Below, one piece after another: positions 52,154-60,856 of a DNA stretch of 64,000 nt. The position numbers and the translations under genes were made by a program. Origin of the DNA: an uncultured Bacillaceae bacterium (GTDB taxonomy: Bacteria; Bacillota; Bacilli; Bacillales; Bacillaceae_L); the NCBI GenBank assembly GCA_947497585.1, contig CANMHG010000009.1, forward strand, positions 1 through 64,000, in the 5' to 3' direction. The notes beneath the pieces were generated by a model, which had not been told where the DNA came from, ran no database searches, and worked only from the letters and a program-made list of their open reading frames with translations. The first letter of the stretch is position 1. The number at the start of each line of letters is the position of its first letter.

Positions 52154-52963
52154 ATGACGAAAACCATTGGATTTATTGGCTGTGGAAAAATGGCCCAAGC
52201 AATGATTGAAGGTATGATTCGTTCGGGTCTTGTGAAACCAGAACAAATTATTGCTAGTGCACAGACAGAGAGTACATTGCAGCATGCGTCAAAAGAATAT
52301 GGTATTAAAGTTACCACAGCTAACGTTGAGGTAGCGAGAAGTGCTAACTTCCTATTTTTAGCCGTAAAGCCTAATTTGTATGGAGAAGTCATTGAAGAAA
52401 TAAAACATGAGGTCCAGTTAAATACAATTGTCATAACCATTGCTGCTGGGATTAGCTTAGATTATATGGGAGAATCTTTTGGAAGAGACATTAAAGTAGT
52501 GCGTTCCATGCCAAACACTCCATCACTGGTTGGCGAAGGGATGAGTGCCCTTTGTAAAAATAATAAAGTGACTGACGAGGATATAGCTGCGGTTATTTCA
52601 CTATTTGAAAGTTTCGGTAAGGCAGAGGTTATGGAAGAAAAACTGATGGATGCCATTCCAGCAGTAAGTGGATCCTCACCAGCGTATGTTTATCTCTTTA
52701 TTGAGGCCTTAGCGGATGGAGCCGTATTACAAGGAATACCGAGGGATAAAGCATATCGACTCGCTGCACAAGCTGTACTAGGTGCTGCAAAAATGGTTTT
52801 AGAAACAGGTCAACATCCAGGAGAGTTAAAGGATGCTGTTTGTACACCTGGTGGAGCAACAATTGAAGCCATTGCTACATTAGAAAAGAATAAATTTAGG
52901 GGCACTGTTTTATCTGCGATGGAGAGCTGTACGAATAAATCAAAAGCATTATCAGGTAAGTAA
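52154..52963 (+). CDS. proC: Pyrroline-5-carboxylate reductase
   Basis: The protein is 269 aa. IGFIGCGKMAQAMIEG binds NAD(P)H. FLAVKPN and AAGISLDYM follow, then RSMPNTPSLVGEGMSAL. The C-terminal signature PAYVYLFIEALADGAVLQGIPRDKA and HPGELKDAVCTPGGATIEAI matches ProC. It makes proline from pyrroline-5-carboxylate. Bacilli often have several copies (proG, proH, proI), so the exact paralogue cannot be named. AAGGGGAGAG precedes the ATG. Confidence 0.94.
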   Translation: MTKTIGFIGCGKMAQAMIEGMIRSGLVKPEQIIASAQTESTLQHASKEYGIKVTTANVEVARSANFLFLAVKPNLYGEVIEEIKHEVQLNTIVITIAAGISLDYMGESFGRDIKVVRSMPNTPSLVGEGMSALCKNNKVTDEDIAAVISLFESFGKAEVMEEKLMDAIPAVSGSSPAYVYLFIEALADGAVLQGIPRDKAYRLAAQAVLGAAKMVLETGQHPGELKDAVCTPGGATIEAIATLEKNKFRGTVLSAMESCTNKSKALSGK

Positions 52964-52990
52964 GTCGGTCATTGTGCCGGCTTTTTTTTA
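52962..52990 (+). terminator. Intrinsic terminator after proC
   Basis: AAGTCGG pairs with CCGGCTT (one G-U) across 8 nt, then T7. It overlaps the proC stop codon. Confidence 0.8.
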
Positions 52991-53235
52991 TTATTTTATC
53001 TTGTCGACAATTCTAACCTGGTTATTGTCTATAATTGACGAAAACTCCATCTGTAATACACGAAACATGACCAAGCATACTACCGTCAAATTACATGAAT
53101 AGAAAAAACATCCTAGTCTCTACCTCTTACTTTTTGTAACTTTTTGGTAGTTACATAGGCATAAAAAATCGATACCATAATACATTTATTTAGGTATTGT
53201 TCACCAGAAGAATGTACTTTTACGGGGGAATGAAA

Positions 53236-54204
53236 TTGAAGAAAATCGTAACATTGTTAGGTAGTGTAGCATTAGTATCTGTTGGAATTGTTTTAACAAT
53301 ACCAAGTATTACATCTGCTCTAGATAATAAAGCAGAAGTTAAGCATCACATCTATGAAGTAAGCAATCACTTAACCAAACACACTGCCTTTATAAAGAGA
53401 GAAAAAATCGAGATTGATTACAGTTTAGTAGATCCACGTGATAATAGCATTGTGATGGAATTAAATTCACTAAGGAATGAATCCGAGGAATATGAAACTC
53501 AGGTAAGAAAACTAGTAAGGGAATTAGCACAGAAATACGACCAACCTATGATACCGATAAAACGAAACGATAAGGGTGAGATACTTGCCGGTCAAAGCCG
53601 AGTGGTATTAGATGAATCTGAACTTATAACAAGACTCCTTCAAAAACCTACTCTATTTGGAAAAAACATTGAACTACCTCTAGCAGAAGAAGCACCTAAT
53701 ATTACAACCGAATCTATTCAAGGAATTGAAAATTACGTGATTAGCAGTTACAAAACTTCGTTCAACCCTAATGTGAAAGGGAGAACTACTAATATAGCTT
53801 TATCTGCTGCACAAATAAATGATATTGTACTAGGACCTGGAGATCGTTTTTACTTCAATACAATCGTTGGTAATGCTACAAAAGATAAAGGATATCAGCT
53901 AGCACCTGTCATCATTAATAAGCAGTATTCAGAGGATTACGGTGGTGGGGTTTGTCAAACATCATCTACTCTTTATAATGCCGTTGATCAGGCTGGCCTA
54001 AAAATTTTAGAACTTCATCACCATTCAAAAGAAGTAGGTTATGTACCATTAGGACGTGATGCAACCATTGCCTATGGAGGAAAAGACTTTAAGTTTATGA
54101 ACAATAAAGACTATCCAGTTTTGATTAGAACAATCATAGATCAACAAACTGGTACTCTTGAAGTTCAAGTCCGAGCGGGTGTTCAAGAGGTTGCTAGTAA
54201 CTAA
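53236..54204 (+). CDS. VanW family secreted or anchored protein
   Basis: The protein is 322 aa. A signal/anchor helix at about 4-28 (VTLLGSVALVSVGIVLTIPSI) is followed by a variable region and a VanW domain at about 165-300: SSYKTSFNPNVKGRTTNIALSAA, DIVLGPGDRFYFNTIVGN, YGGGVCQTSSTLYNA with the conserved Cys, and HHHSKEVGYVPLGRDATIAYG. VanW domains occur in peptidoglycan-associated proteins; activity is not established. TTG 53236 suits GGGGGA spacing; ATG 53230 is too near. It is monocistronic. Confidence 0.88.
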   Translation: MKKIVTLLGSVALVSVGIVLTIPSITSALDNKAEVKHHIYEVSNHLTKHTAFIKREKIEIDYSLVDPRDNSIVMELNSLRNESEEYETQVRKLVRELAQKYDQPMIPIKRNDKGEILAGQSRVVLDESELITRLLQKPTLFGKNIELPLAEEAPNITTESIQGIENYVISSYKTSFNPNVKGRTTNIALSAAQINDIVLGPGDRFYFNTIVGNATKDKGYQLAPVIINKQYSEDYGGGVCQTSSTLYNAVDQAGLKILELHHHSKEVGYVPLGRDATIAYGGKDFKFMNNKDYPVLIRTIIDQQTGTLEVQVRAGVQEVASN

Positions 54205-54209
54205 AAGAT

Positions 54210-54240
54210 GGGTGGCAGGTTTATCCTGTCACCCTTTGTC
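54210..54240. terminator. Terminator between convergent VanW and citA genes
   Basis: GGGTGGCAGG pairs with CCTGTCACCC (one mismatch region) across 5 nt. Confidence 0.72.
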
Positions 54241-54242
54241 TA

Positions 54243-55331
54243 TTACATTACGGGACCAACATATTTAGATTGAGGACGAAAAATACGATTATTCTCAGCC
54301 TGCTCGAGTAAGTGAGCGGTCCACCCAACAACTCTACTAGCTGTGAAGGTTGGGGTGAATAATTCTGCTGGCATGTTCACGGCTCTCATAACAGCTGCTG
54401 CATAAAATTCAACATTTGTATAAAGCTTACGACCTGGCTTATATTCATCTAATAAACGAATCGACATTTCTTCCACATGAAGGGCCAAATCTAACCAAGG
54501 ATCCTGACCTGAAAGTTCTTGTGAAACCTGCTTTAATGCGACCGATCTAGGATCATGTGTTTTGTAGATTCGATGACCAAAGCCCATGATTTTTTCCTTG
54601 TTATCAAGTTTCTCACGAAGCCATTGTTCAGCAAACTCAATACTTTCAATATCTTCTAACATAGCCATTACTTCACTCGGTGCCCCGCCATGAAGAGGCC
54701 CTTTCATTGACCCAATGGCTCCAGTTATCGCAGAGATAAGGTCAGATTCAGTTGATAAAACAGTTCTAGCGGAAAAAGTAGAAGCATTCATTCCATGCTC
54801 TAATGTAAGAATCATATACGTGCTTAATGCTTTAACATGAGTAGGTGTGGGGATTTCCCCTTTTAACATATACAAGTAGTTAGCCACATGATCTAACGCA
54901 TTGTTTGGACCAGAGTAAACAGTCCCATTTATACTGTGGTGTCGATAAGCAATAATTGTTGGAATGATCGCAATTAATTGTATGGCTTGATTAATGTCTG
55001 GTTTCCAACCATACGATGAATCCCCCAAGGAAGAAACTGTAGTTCGTAAAACACTCATCATCCCGGTATCTTTAGGTAAGAGATTTATGATTGAAATGAT
55101 ATGGTCAGGTATATCTCGAAGTTCTTTCAGTTTTGATGAAAATTGTTCAACTTCTATTTCAGTAGGCAGACTACCATAGAGGAGCAGATAAGCGACTTCT
55201 TCAAAAGAAGAATGGATCGCTAAATCTTTTGCCTCAAAACCTCTATATAATAACCTTCCATTTTCTCCGTCAACTAAGCTAATTGCTGTTTCAGCCGCAA
55301 TAACCCCTTCTAATCCAGTTACAGATGGCAT
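54243..55331 (-). CDS. citA: Citrate synthase CitA-like
   Basis: The protein is 362 aa, the short bacterial citrate synthase type. [27 protein letters not shown] is the N-terminal consensus. [19 protein letters not shown] carries the catalytic His, [14 protein letters not shown] the second His, and [16 protein letters not shown] the Asp region. It condenses acetyl-CoA and oxaloacetate. ATG 55331 is 8 nt after GGAG; the GTG three codons upstream touches that site. Divergence from a LysR gene reproduces the B. subtilis citA-citR arrangement, where CitA is the minor citrate synthase. Confidence 0.92.
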   Translation of the reverse strand: MPSVTGLEGVIAAETAISLVDGENGRLLYRGFEAKDLAIHSSFEEVAYLLLYGSLPTEIEVEQFSSKLKELRDIPDHIISIINLLPKDTGMMSVLRTTVSSLGDSSYGWKPDINQAIQLIAIIPTIIAYRHHSINGTVYSGPNNALDHVANYLYMLKGEIPTPTHVKALSTYMILTLEHGMNASTFSARTVLSTESDLISAITGAIGSMKGPLHGGAPSEVMAMLEDIESIEFAEQWLREKLDNKEKIMGFGHRIYKTHDPRSVALKQVSQELSGQDPWLDLALHVEEMSIRLLDEYKPGRKLYTNVEFYAAAVMRAVNMPAELFTPTFTASRVVGWTAHLLEQAENNRIFRPQSKYVGPVM

Positions 55332-55447
55332 CTGAATCACTCCAATAAAGTATTTGATACTTTTACTTTACAATAATTAGGTGATTATTAATAATAAATA
55401 ATATAAGTGATATTAATTACATTTTATAATCAATCGGAGATGAAATA

Positions 55448-56326
55448 GTGGATTTGAAAATCTTAAAGACGTTTATTACCGCAGCTAAAAATGAAAACTT
55501 TCATGAAACAGCAGAAAAACTTTATATTGCACAACCAACCGTTACTGTTCATATAAAGCAACTTGAAAATTTAGTAGGTATTGAACTATTTGAAAGAAAA
55601 GGCCGAAATATTTTTTTAACGACAGCAGGTAAACGATTTTTACCTTATGCTCAAGGTATTATTGCTAAATATGAGAGTGGAATTCAAGACTTAGAGAATT
55701 GGAGACAGGGCTATGATCGGAAAATGACGTTAGCCGTATCACCATTAATCGCTGCTTCAGTCCTACCGAGTTTACTTCGAGTCTTTTTAAAAGAGCATCC
55801 TACCATCGAAATTGAGTGTAATGTAATGGAGTCCATTCATATTGCAGATGCAGTTCAAACGGGGAGTGTTGATTTGGGGCTTTCTAGAATGAAGTCAAAT
55901 CTTCCTTCTATTGAATTCGAAAAATTATATGATGATCCTGTCATCCTAATTGCGCCACATGACGGAGGCGATCTCGAAACAGCGCCACCATTAGACCCAG
56001 AGGAAGTAGTTTATAACAATATCATTTTTTCACACAATCACCCTGAATATTGGGATGATCTACTTTTTCAACTAAGACAAATCAACCAAAGAGCACGGTC
56101 AATGGTTGTTTCACAAGTAAACGTGACAAAGCGGTTTATCGAAGAAGGGCTGGGCATATCCTTCTTACCTGCATCGACAGTGAAAAGAGAGTTATTGGAA
56201 GGAAGAGTCCTTCAAGTTAACATGGACTCGCTTTCACTACCTATGGCTTCAACTTATTTATTATGTAAAAGGAAAACAGAAGAGACAGAACTGTTTAAGT
56301 CCTATTTGAAACGTTATTATCCATAA
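55448..56326 (+). CDS. citR: LysR family regulator CitR-like
   Basis: The protein is 292 aa. Residues 1-60 form the LysR HTH (LKTFITAAKNENFHETAEKLYIAQPTV, HIKQLENLVGIELFERKGR). The rest is the periplasmic-binding-like effector domain (LAVSPLIAASVLPSLLRVFL, GSVDLGLSRMKSNLPSI, EEGLGISFLPASTVKREL). CitR represses citA in B. subtilis. The 116-bp AT-rich intergenic region between the two starts would hold its binding site. TCGGAGATG precedes the GTG start. Confidence 0.9.
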   Translation: MDLKILKTFITAAKNENFHETAEKLYIAQPTVTVHIKQLENLVGIELFERKGRNIFLTTAGKRFLPYAQGIIAKYESGIQDLENWRQGYDRKMTLAVSPLIAASVLPSLLRVFLKEHPTIEIECNVMESIHIADAVQTGSVDLGLSRMKSNLPSIEFEKLYDDPVILIAPHDGGDLETAPPLDPEEVVYNNIIFSHNHPEYWDDLLFQLRQINQRARSMVVSQVNVTKRFIEEGLGISFLPASTVKRELLEGRVLQVNMDSLSLPMASTYLLCKRKTEETELFKSYLKRYYP

Positions 56327-56379
56327 ATAATATAGCGAAGTTGAAGTTGACGCTAGACTTGTTACTAGTTGGATCGGAG

Positions 56380-56612
56380 AAAATACAAAAAAAACGACTC
56401 CAAATTAGAGTCGATAATGTATTGTACGCGAAGGGTATGCCATTTATGCCGTCACATCACTGTTTCTCAACCAAATCGCAACAGGTGGGTATCCGCATAA
56501 TGTCGTCCATTTTCCTCTCGCTTGCAGGCTTAATGTTCTTCATTTCTCTCTTGGATTCCCTAATAAATCGCATCGGTTGAAACAATGACTTTAACGAACA
56601 TAACAGCATCTC
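56380..56612 (-). ncRNA. Possible minus-strand small RNA or short gene between citR and ltaS
   Basis: CGACTC-N7-GAGTCG at 56395-56413 is followed on the minus strand by T8, a terminator for which no minus-strand gene is annotated. On the same strand TTGCAA (56650-56645) and TATTAT about 18 nt later give a possible promoter, implying a ~230-nt transcript. A 38-codon frame (MRFIRESKREMKNIKPASER at its start) lies inside but has no good ribosome site. The plus-strand 79-codon frame over this region also lacks initiation signals. An unidentified small RNA is the best guess. Confidence 0.35.
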
Positions 56613-56773
56613 TTGTTAAGATAATATTATCAAATCTGAACTCGTTGCAAAATAGTGGTTTATTACCAAAAAACCAAACGTTTGATTAATTTGGATATAT
56701 CTTCTTACATTTTTGGAAAGATTAATAATAGCTTGTCATATACTTAAACAAAAAACAGAAGGGACATAGACGG

Positions 56774-58639
56774 ATGAAAAGGTTATTCGCTAAAGTGCCG
56801 TTGATATGGCTCTCGATTTTATTATTATCGTTAAAAACCTACATAGTGACCAAGCTGGTATTTGAGCTAGATATTGACTCTTTTTCACAGGAATTGATTC
56901 TAGGATTAAGTGCACTTTGCTCAAGTGTGATCTTGCTTGGCTTAGCGTTGCTTGGAAAAAAGCAGCACCAATTTATAAAGATAATGTTTCTCTATAGCTT
57001 TGCAACCATTATTCTTTATATAAATGTACTGTATTATCGTTTTTTCAATGACTTTATAACAATACCCGTGTTATTTCAGTCAAAAAACTTGAGTGATTTA
57101 TGGACGAGTTTAGTTGAACTTAACAGTCTTTTTGATCTATTCATCTTTTTAGACATCGTCATCTTAGCAATGCTTTATAAACGCAAGCAAGAAAGAGTGG
57201 AAGTGACGATTAATAAAAAGAAGTTTATGGTCGTAACGTGCGTGTTGATCTTTATAAGTTTAGTCTTCGCCCATGCAGAGAGACCGGAGCTTCTAACAAG
57301 ATCATTTGACCGAAAATTACTGGTAAAAAACCTTGGGGTGTATGCGTACCAAGGTTACGATTTCTTACTGTATTCAAATACCAAAAGAAGAATTGCTTTC
57401 GCAGATAGTGACAAGCTCACGGAAATTGTTAATTATGTGAATGCCAACAAGGAAAAGCCAAATGAAGATTTGTTTGGAAAAGCAAAAGGGAAGAATTTAT
57501 TCCTCATTTCCTTAGAATCAACACAGGATTTTGTTGTTAATCGAGAGATAGATGGACAGGAAATTACACCTTTTCTTAATCAGTTAATCAAAGAAAAGGG
57601 GAGTTACTATTTTTCAAATTTTTATCATCAAACAGGTCAAGGTAAAACATCAGATTCAGAATTTATCGTGGAAAATTCACTTTATGGTTTGCCAAGAGGA
57701 GCAGTGTTCTTTTCAAATCCTCAAAATAAATATCATTCATTAACAAACTATCTAAAGGATGAAAAAGGCTATTATACTTCAGTATTCCATGCGAATAATA
57801 AAAGCTTTTGGAATCGTGATGTGATGTATGAATCAATTGGCTATGATCGCTTCTTTTCTGACTTAGATTATTGGATAACCGAAGAGAATTCAATCGGTTG
57901 GGGATTGAAGGATGACCATTTCTTCACACAATCAATCCCACATCTAAAGCAATTACCACAACCATTTATGGCTAAATTTATAACATTAACGAATCACTTT
58001 CCTTTTTCACTAAGTCAACAGGATGAAATTATTCCTGAATGGAACTCAAAGGATGGAACGGTGAACAGATACTTTACAACGGTAAGCTATCAAGACGCAG
58101 CATTAAAAAAGTTCTTTGAACAATTAAAGGCAGCCGGTCTATACGAAAACTCAATTTTTGTTATTTACGGTGACCATTATGGTATATCAGATAATCATAA
58201 TACGGCGATGAGCCAATTTTTAAATACAACCATTACTCCATATGAGTACATTGAATTGCAAAAAGTACCGTTAATTTTTCACTTTCCAAAAAGTCATGAA
58301 ACAAAAACCATTACATCTGTTGCAGGTCAGATTGATTTAAAACCAACGATTTTAAACCTAATGGGTATTTCTGAGAAAACGGATATTCAATTTGGCTCAG
58401 ACCTCTTCTCTGAGGAGAAAAAGGACAATGTGATCATGCGTGATGGAAGTGTTGTAACAAATACTTATATCGCCACAGGCAACAAATGCTATCTGAAAGA
58501 AACTGGGCAAGAAATCCCATCCTCAGAATGCATGCCACTTCTCCTAAAAGCGAAAAAAGAACTGAGCTATTCTGATCGCGTGATTTACGGAGATTTATTG
58601 AAGTTCTTACCTAGTTACTATGAGGGTACTGATAAGTAG
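56774..58639 (+). CDS. LTA synthase family protein (LtaS type)
   Basis: The protein is 621 aa. Five transmembrane helices lie at about 10-30, 42-60, 68-86, 119-135 and 152-167. The extracellular sulfatase-like domain holds LISLESTQDFVVN with a metal-ligand Glu, GQEITPFLN, and HQTGQGKTSDSEF with the catalytic Thr292. VIYGDHYG supplies further metal ligands. It polymerises glycerol phosphate from phosphatidylglycerol onto lipoteichoic acid. Bacilli carry several paralogues (LtaS, YfnI, YqgS, YvgJ), so the subtype is open. ATG 56774 follows AAGGGAC. Confidence 0.92.
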   Translation: MKRLFAKVPLIWLSILLLSLKTYIVTKLVFELDIDSFSQELILGLSALCSSVILLGLALLGKKQHQFIKIMFLYSFATIILYINVLYYRFFNDFITIPVLFQSKNLSDLWTSLVELNSLFDLFIFLDIVILAMLYKRKQERVEVTINKKKFMVVTCVLIFISLVFAHAERPELLTRSFDRKLLVKNLGVYAYQGYDFLLYSNTKRRIAFADSDKLTEIVNYVNANKEKPNEDLFGKAKGKNLFLISLESTQDFVVNREIDGQEITPFLNQLIKEKGSYYFSNFYHQTGQGKTSDSEFIVENSLYGLPRGAVFFSNPQNKYHSLTNYLKDEKGYYTSVFHANNKSFWNRDVMYESIGYDRFFSDLDYWITEENSIGWGLKDDHFFTQSIPHLKQLPQPFMAKFITLTNHFPFSLSQQDEIIPEWNSKDGTVNRYFTTVSYQDAALKKFFEQLKAAGLYENSIFVIYGDHYGISDNHNTAMSQFLNTTITPYEYIELQKVPLIFHFPKSHETKTITSVAGQIDLKPTILNLMGISEKTDIQFGSDLFSEEKKDNVIMRDGSVVTNTYIATGNKCYLKETGQEIPSSECMPLLLKAKKELSYSDRVIYGDLLKFLPSYYEGTDK

Positions 58640-58669
58640 AGGCTTGACCTTGGGGTTGAGCCTTTTTTT
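58640..58669 (+). terminator. Intrinsic terminator after ltaS
   Basis: AGGCTTGACC pairs with GGTTGAGCCT across 4 nt, then T7. Confidence 0.88.
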
Positions 58670-58679
58670 AATAATCAAA

Positions 58680-58845
58680 AATGCATTTATCGGTAATGTA
58701 TTAGGGGTTCAACGTTTTTCTCAGCTGACAAATGCTTTTATCGGTCAATGTATTAGGGTTTCAACGTTTTTTTTAGCCGATAAATGGTTATATCGGTATT
58801 GTTTCAAGGGTTCAACAATATTTTCAGCCGATAACTGAAAAAAAT
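58680..58845. repeat. Tandem array, 3 copies of a ~51-bp unit
   Basis: TTATCGGT-like words start copies at about 58686, 58737 and 58788. The unit continues as AATGTATTAGGGGTTCAACG, then TTTTTCTCAGCTGACAAATG, and the copies are the most diverged of the arrays in this window. Its ends, CAGCCGATAA and TTATCGGT, form an inverted pair across unit borders. Confidence 0.85.
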
Positions 58846-58860
58846 CAAAATAAAACAAAA

Positions 58861-58890
58861 CACGCTAGACCCATTTTAGTCTAGCGCATT
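58861..58890. terminator. Bidirectional terminator
   Basis: CGCTAGAC and GTCTAGCG pair across 8 nt, serving the yjcZ-type gene on the minus strand. Confidence 0.82.
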
Positions 58891-58913
58891 TCGTAATTCT
58901 CATTTTTTATTGG

Positions 58914-59015
58914 TTAGTATCCGCCTCCAACATAAGAAGCACCAATGATAATTAAAAGGATGAAAAGCACAACGATTAACGCAAAGTTATTGCCGTATCC
59001 ACCTGTGTAACCCAT
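58914..59015 (-). CDS. YjcZ family sporulation peptide (33 aa)
   Basis: ATG 59015 lies behind AAAAGGAGGTG. The peptide is [11 protein letters not shown], one hydrophobic helix [18 protein letters not shown], and a GGGY end. This Gly/Tyr-rich start with a single helix is the YjcZ pattern, small membrane peptides found in many sporeformers and often spore-associated. The exact role is unknown. It is monocistronic with a terminator directly downstream. Confidence 0.88.
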   Translation of the reverse strand: MGYTGGYGNNFALIVVLFILLIIIGASYVGGGY

Positions 59016-59121
59016 GAAACAACACCTCCTTTTAGCAAGGATATGATAGTATATGGCGTGCCCAAGGGTTTCGTTAGGGACATATATGGAGTATTGCGAA
59101 AAATAGTTTTACACCTAGAGA

Positions 59122-60533
59122 TTACAGGTTACCTAACTCATAGATAGCTCTTGCATAAATTGCAGTAGCTTTTAACAAGTCATCAATTTCGATATACTCA
59201 TTAGGCTGGTGAGCAGTCATTGGTTTACCTGGGAAGACCGCACCAAACGCTACACCATATTCCATAAAGCGAGCATAGGTTGCTCCACCTGTTGATAACA
59301 GAGTAGGTTCATTCCCTGTTTCTGCTTGATAAACTTCTTGTAAAGTTTTTATCATAGGATGATTTTTATCTACATGATGTGGATTTGTTTTTCGTAAATT
59401 CTCAACTACAAAATGAAAATCCTGTACTCTTGAATGCAGATTATCAATGGTCTTTTCATAATCTGTCGTTACAGGACAACGAATATTAAGGTTCACTTCT
59501 CCTAACTCCTGGCTGTAGTTGAAAATACCAGCATTCACAGTGAGGGGTCCAGTTATATCGTCACTATGCGCAATACCAAGGTTGACTCCTTGAAAGTCTT
59601 GATAGAAACAAGAATCAATAAAATTAAAATACATTTTAGCTCTTGCATCAATTGATTGACCAGCCAAAAAATGAGCTAGCTCGATACCCGCATTCACACC
59701 CTTATCAGGCTCCATTCCGTGAGCTGATTTTCCAAACAGTGTTAAGGTAATATGTTCACCTTCATTAGCTACAGAGTACTCGAGATTGTTCTGAACACAA
59801 TACTCACTAAATGTATTTAAAAAATCATTAGTTATGTTAGCCAAAATTGCTGTTGCTTTGTCAGGTACCATATTGCCTTTCTCACCTGATTTATAAGCGA
59901 GTACTTCTAACCCCTGTGGCTCAGTCGTTGCACTGTCTGCCTTTAAGACAAGCTGTGTATTAATTTGTCCTTTTTCAGCATGAATGATTGGAAAATCAGC
60001 ATCTGGAGCAAAGCCTGCTAGCGGCATTTTTTCTACTTCCACATACTTCTTCATACAAGTCATACCACTTTCTTCATCCGTTCCAAAAATGATCCGAACA
60101 GGATGCTTTAATGGTAAACCTAATTCTTTAACAATTTTAAGTCCATAATAAGCAGCCATTGTTGGCCCTTTATCATCAATTGCTCCCCTTGCAAACAACT
60201 TACCATCCCGGATGGTTGGTTCAAACGGTGGGCTCACCCATTCTCCCGTAGCTGGTACAACATCGAGATGACATAGGATTCCAATATAGTCATCTGAAAC
60301 TGAATCCTGATGTCTATATTCAGCATAACCAATCATACCTCAATATTTGTTGGTGAAAGTCCATCCGTATTTGACTTCTCAAGCATAAACTCTAGTGCCT
60401 GACCAATATTTTTACCCATCGGTCGACCAGGCTCAGCGGTAGAGAGATCCTTCACACTTTCAATCTTTAGTAAAGAACCTAAGTCCTCAAGCAACTCATC
60501 TTTCCTTTTTAAGACTTCCTCATACCAGTTCAT
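59122..60533 (-). pseudogene. pepV: Dipeptidase PepV (M20) split by a frameshift
   Basis: The N-terminal 66 codons (60533-60333) end [10 protein letters not shown] then TGA. A second frame from ATG 60336 continues with [11 protein letters not shown] and the M20 core: CHLDVVP metal site, [22 protein letters not shown], and a C-terminal HQPNEYIEI His. Together they give about 470 residues, the usual PepV length, so one nucleotide is missing near 60337-60341 (GAGGTATG where GA-N-GGT-ATG is expected). The stop and the second start overlap as ATGA with GAGG just before, so reinitiation could still make both parts. AGGTGAACT precedes the first ATG. Confidence 0.85.
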
Positions 60534-60856
60534 ATATAGTTCACCTCATAGACGATTTTTATAAAAGTATACCATTTTAGTTGAATGTTAGGAATTTTCA
60601 GTGTGTTTTTGGAAGTAGGGAGGAAATATGGAGTAGTTTACTAGCAGGAAAATAGTCCATGAGAGAGGATAGGGCTTTGTTCATAAAGTGAAATATTATT
60701 GTAAAAATCATTTGAAACCTCTGTCCTAGTGGTATGGAAGAAGTACTGAATCTATATAACTGTTTTTAAGTTTTACACTAAATTAATATTGTCTAAACAT
60801 TTAAACTCTATCATTAATTAAGTGTAAGTAAACTAAATTTGATAGGAGAGATAAGG
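60534..60856. other. Intergenic region, no gene seen
   Basis: The region separates divergent pepV and the YhcR-like gene. It is AT-rich, and I see no strong dyad, terminator or short gene with a ribosome site. Promoters for both genes should lie here but none stands out. Confidence 0.5.

Noticed and set aside
56341..56580. 79-aa plus-strand protein between citR and ltaS
   Set aside because: No ribosome site, the start lies 14 nt after citR without coupling, and the frame crosses a hairpin oriented as a minus-strand terminator.
56675..56684. CAAACGTTTG as a third copy of the CAAACAAAC-ended element
   Set aside because: It is only a short palindrome; the paired end at the expected ~75 bp distance is missing.
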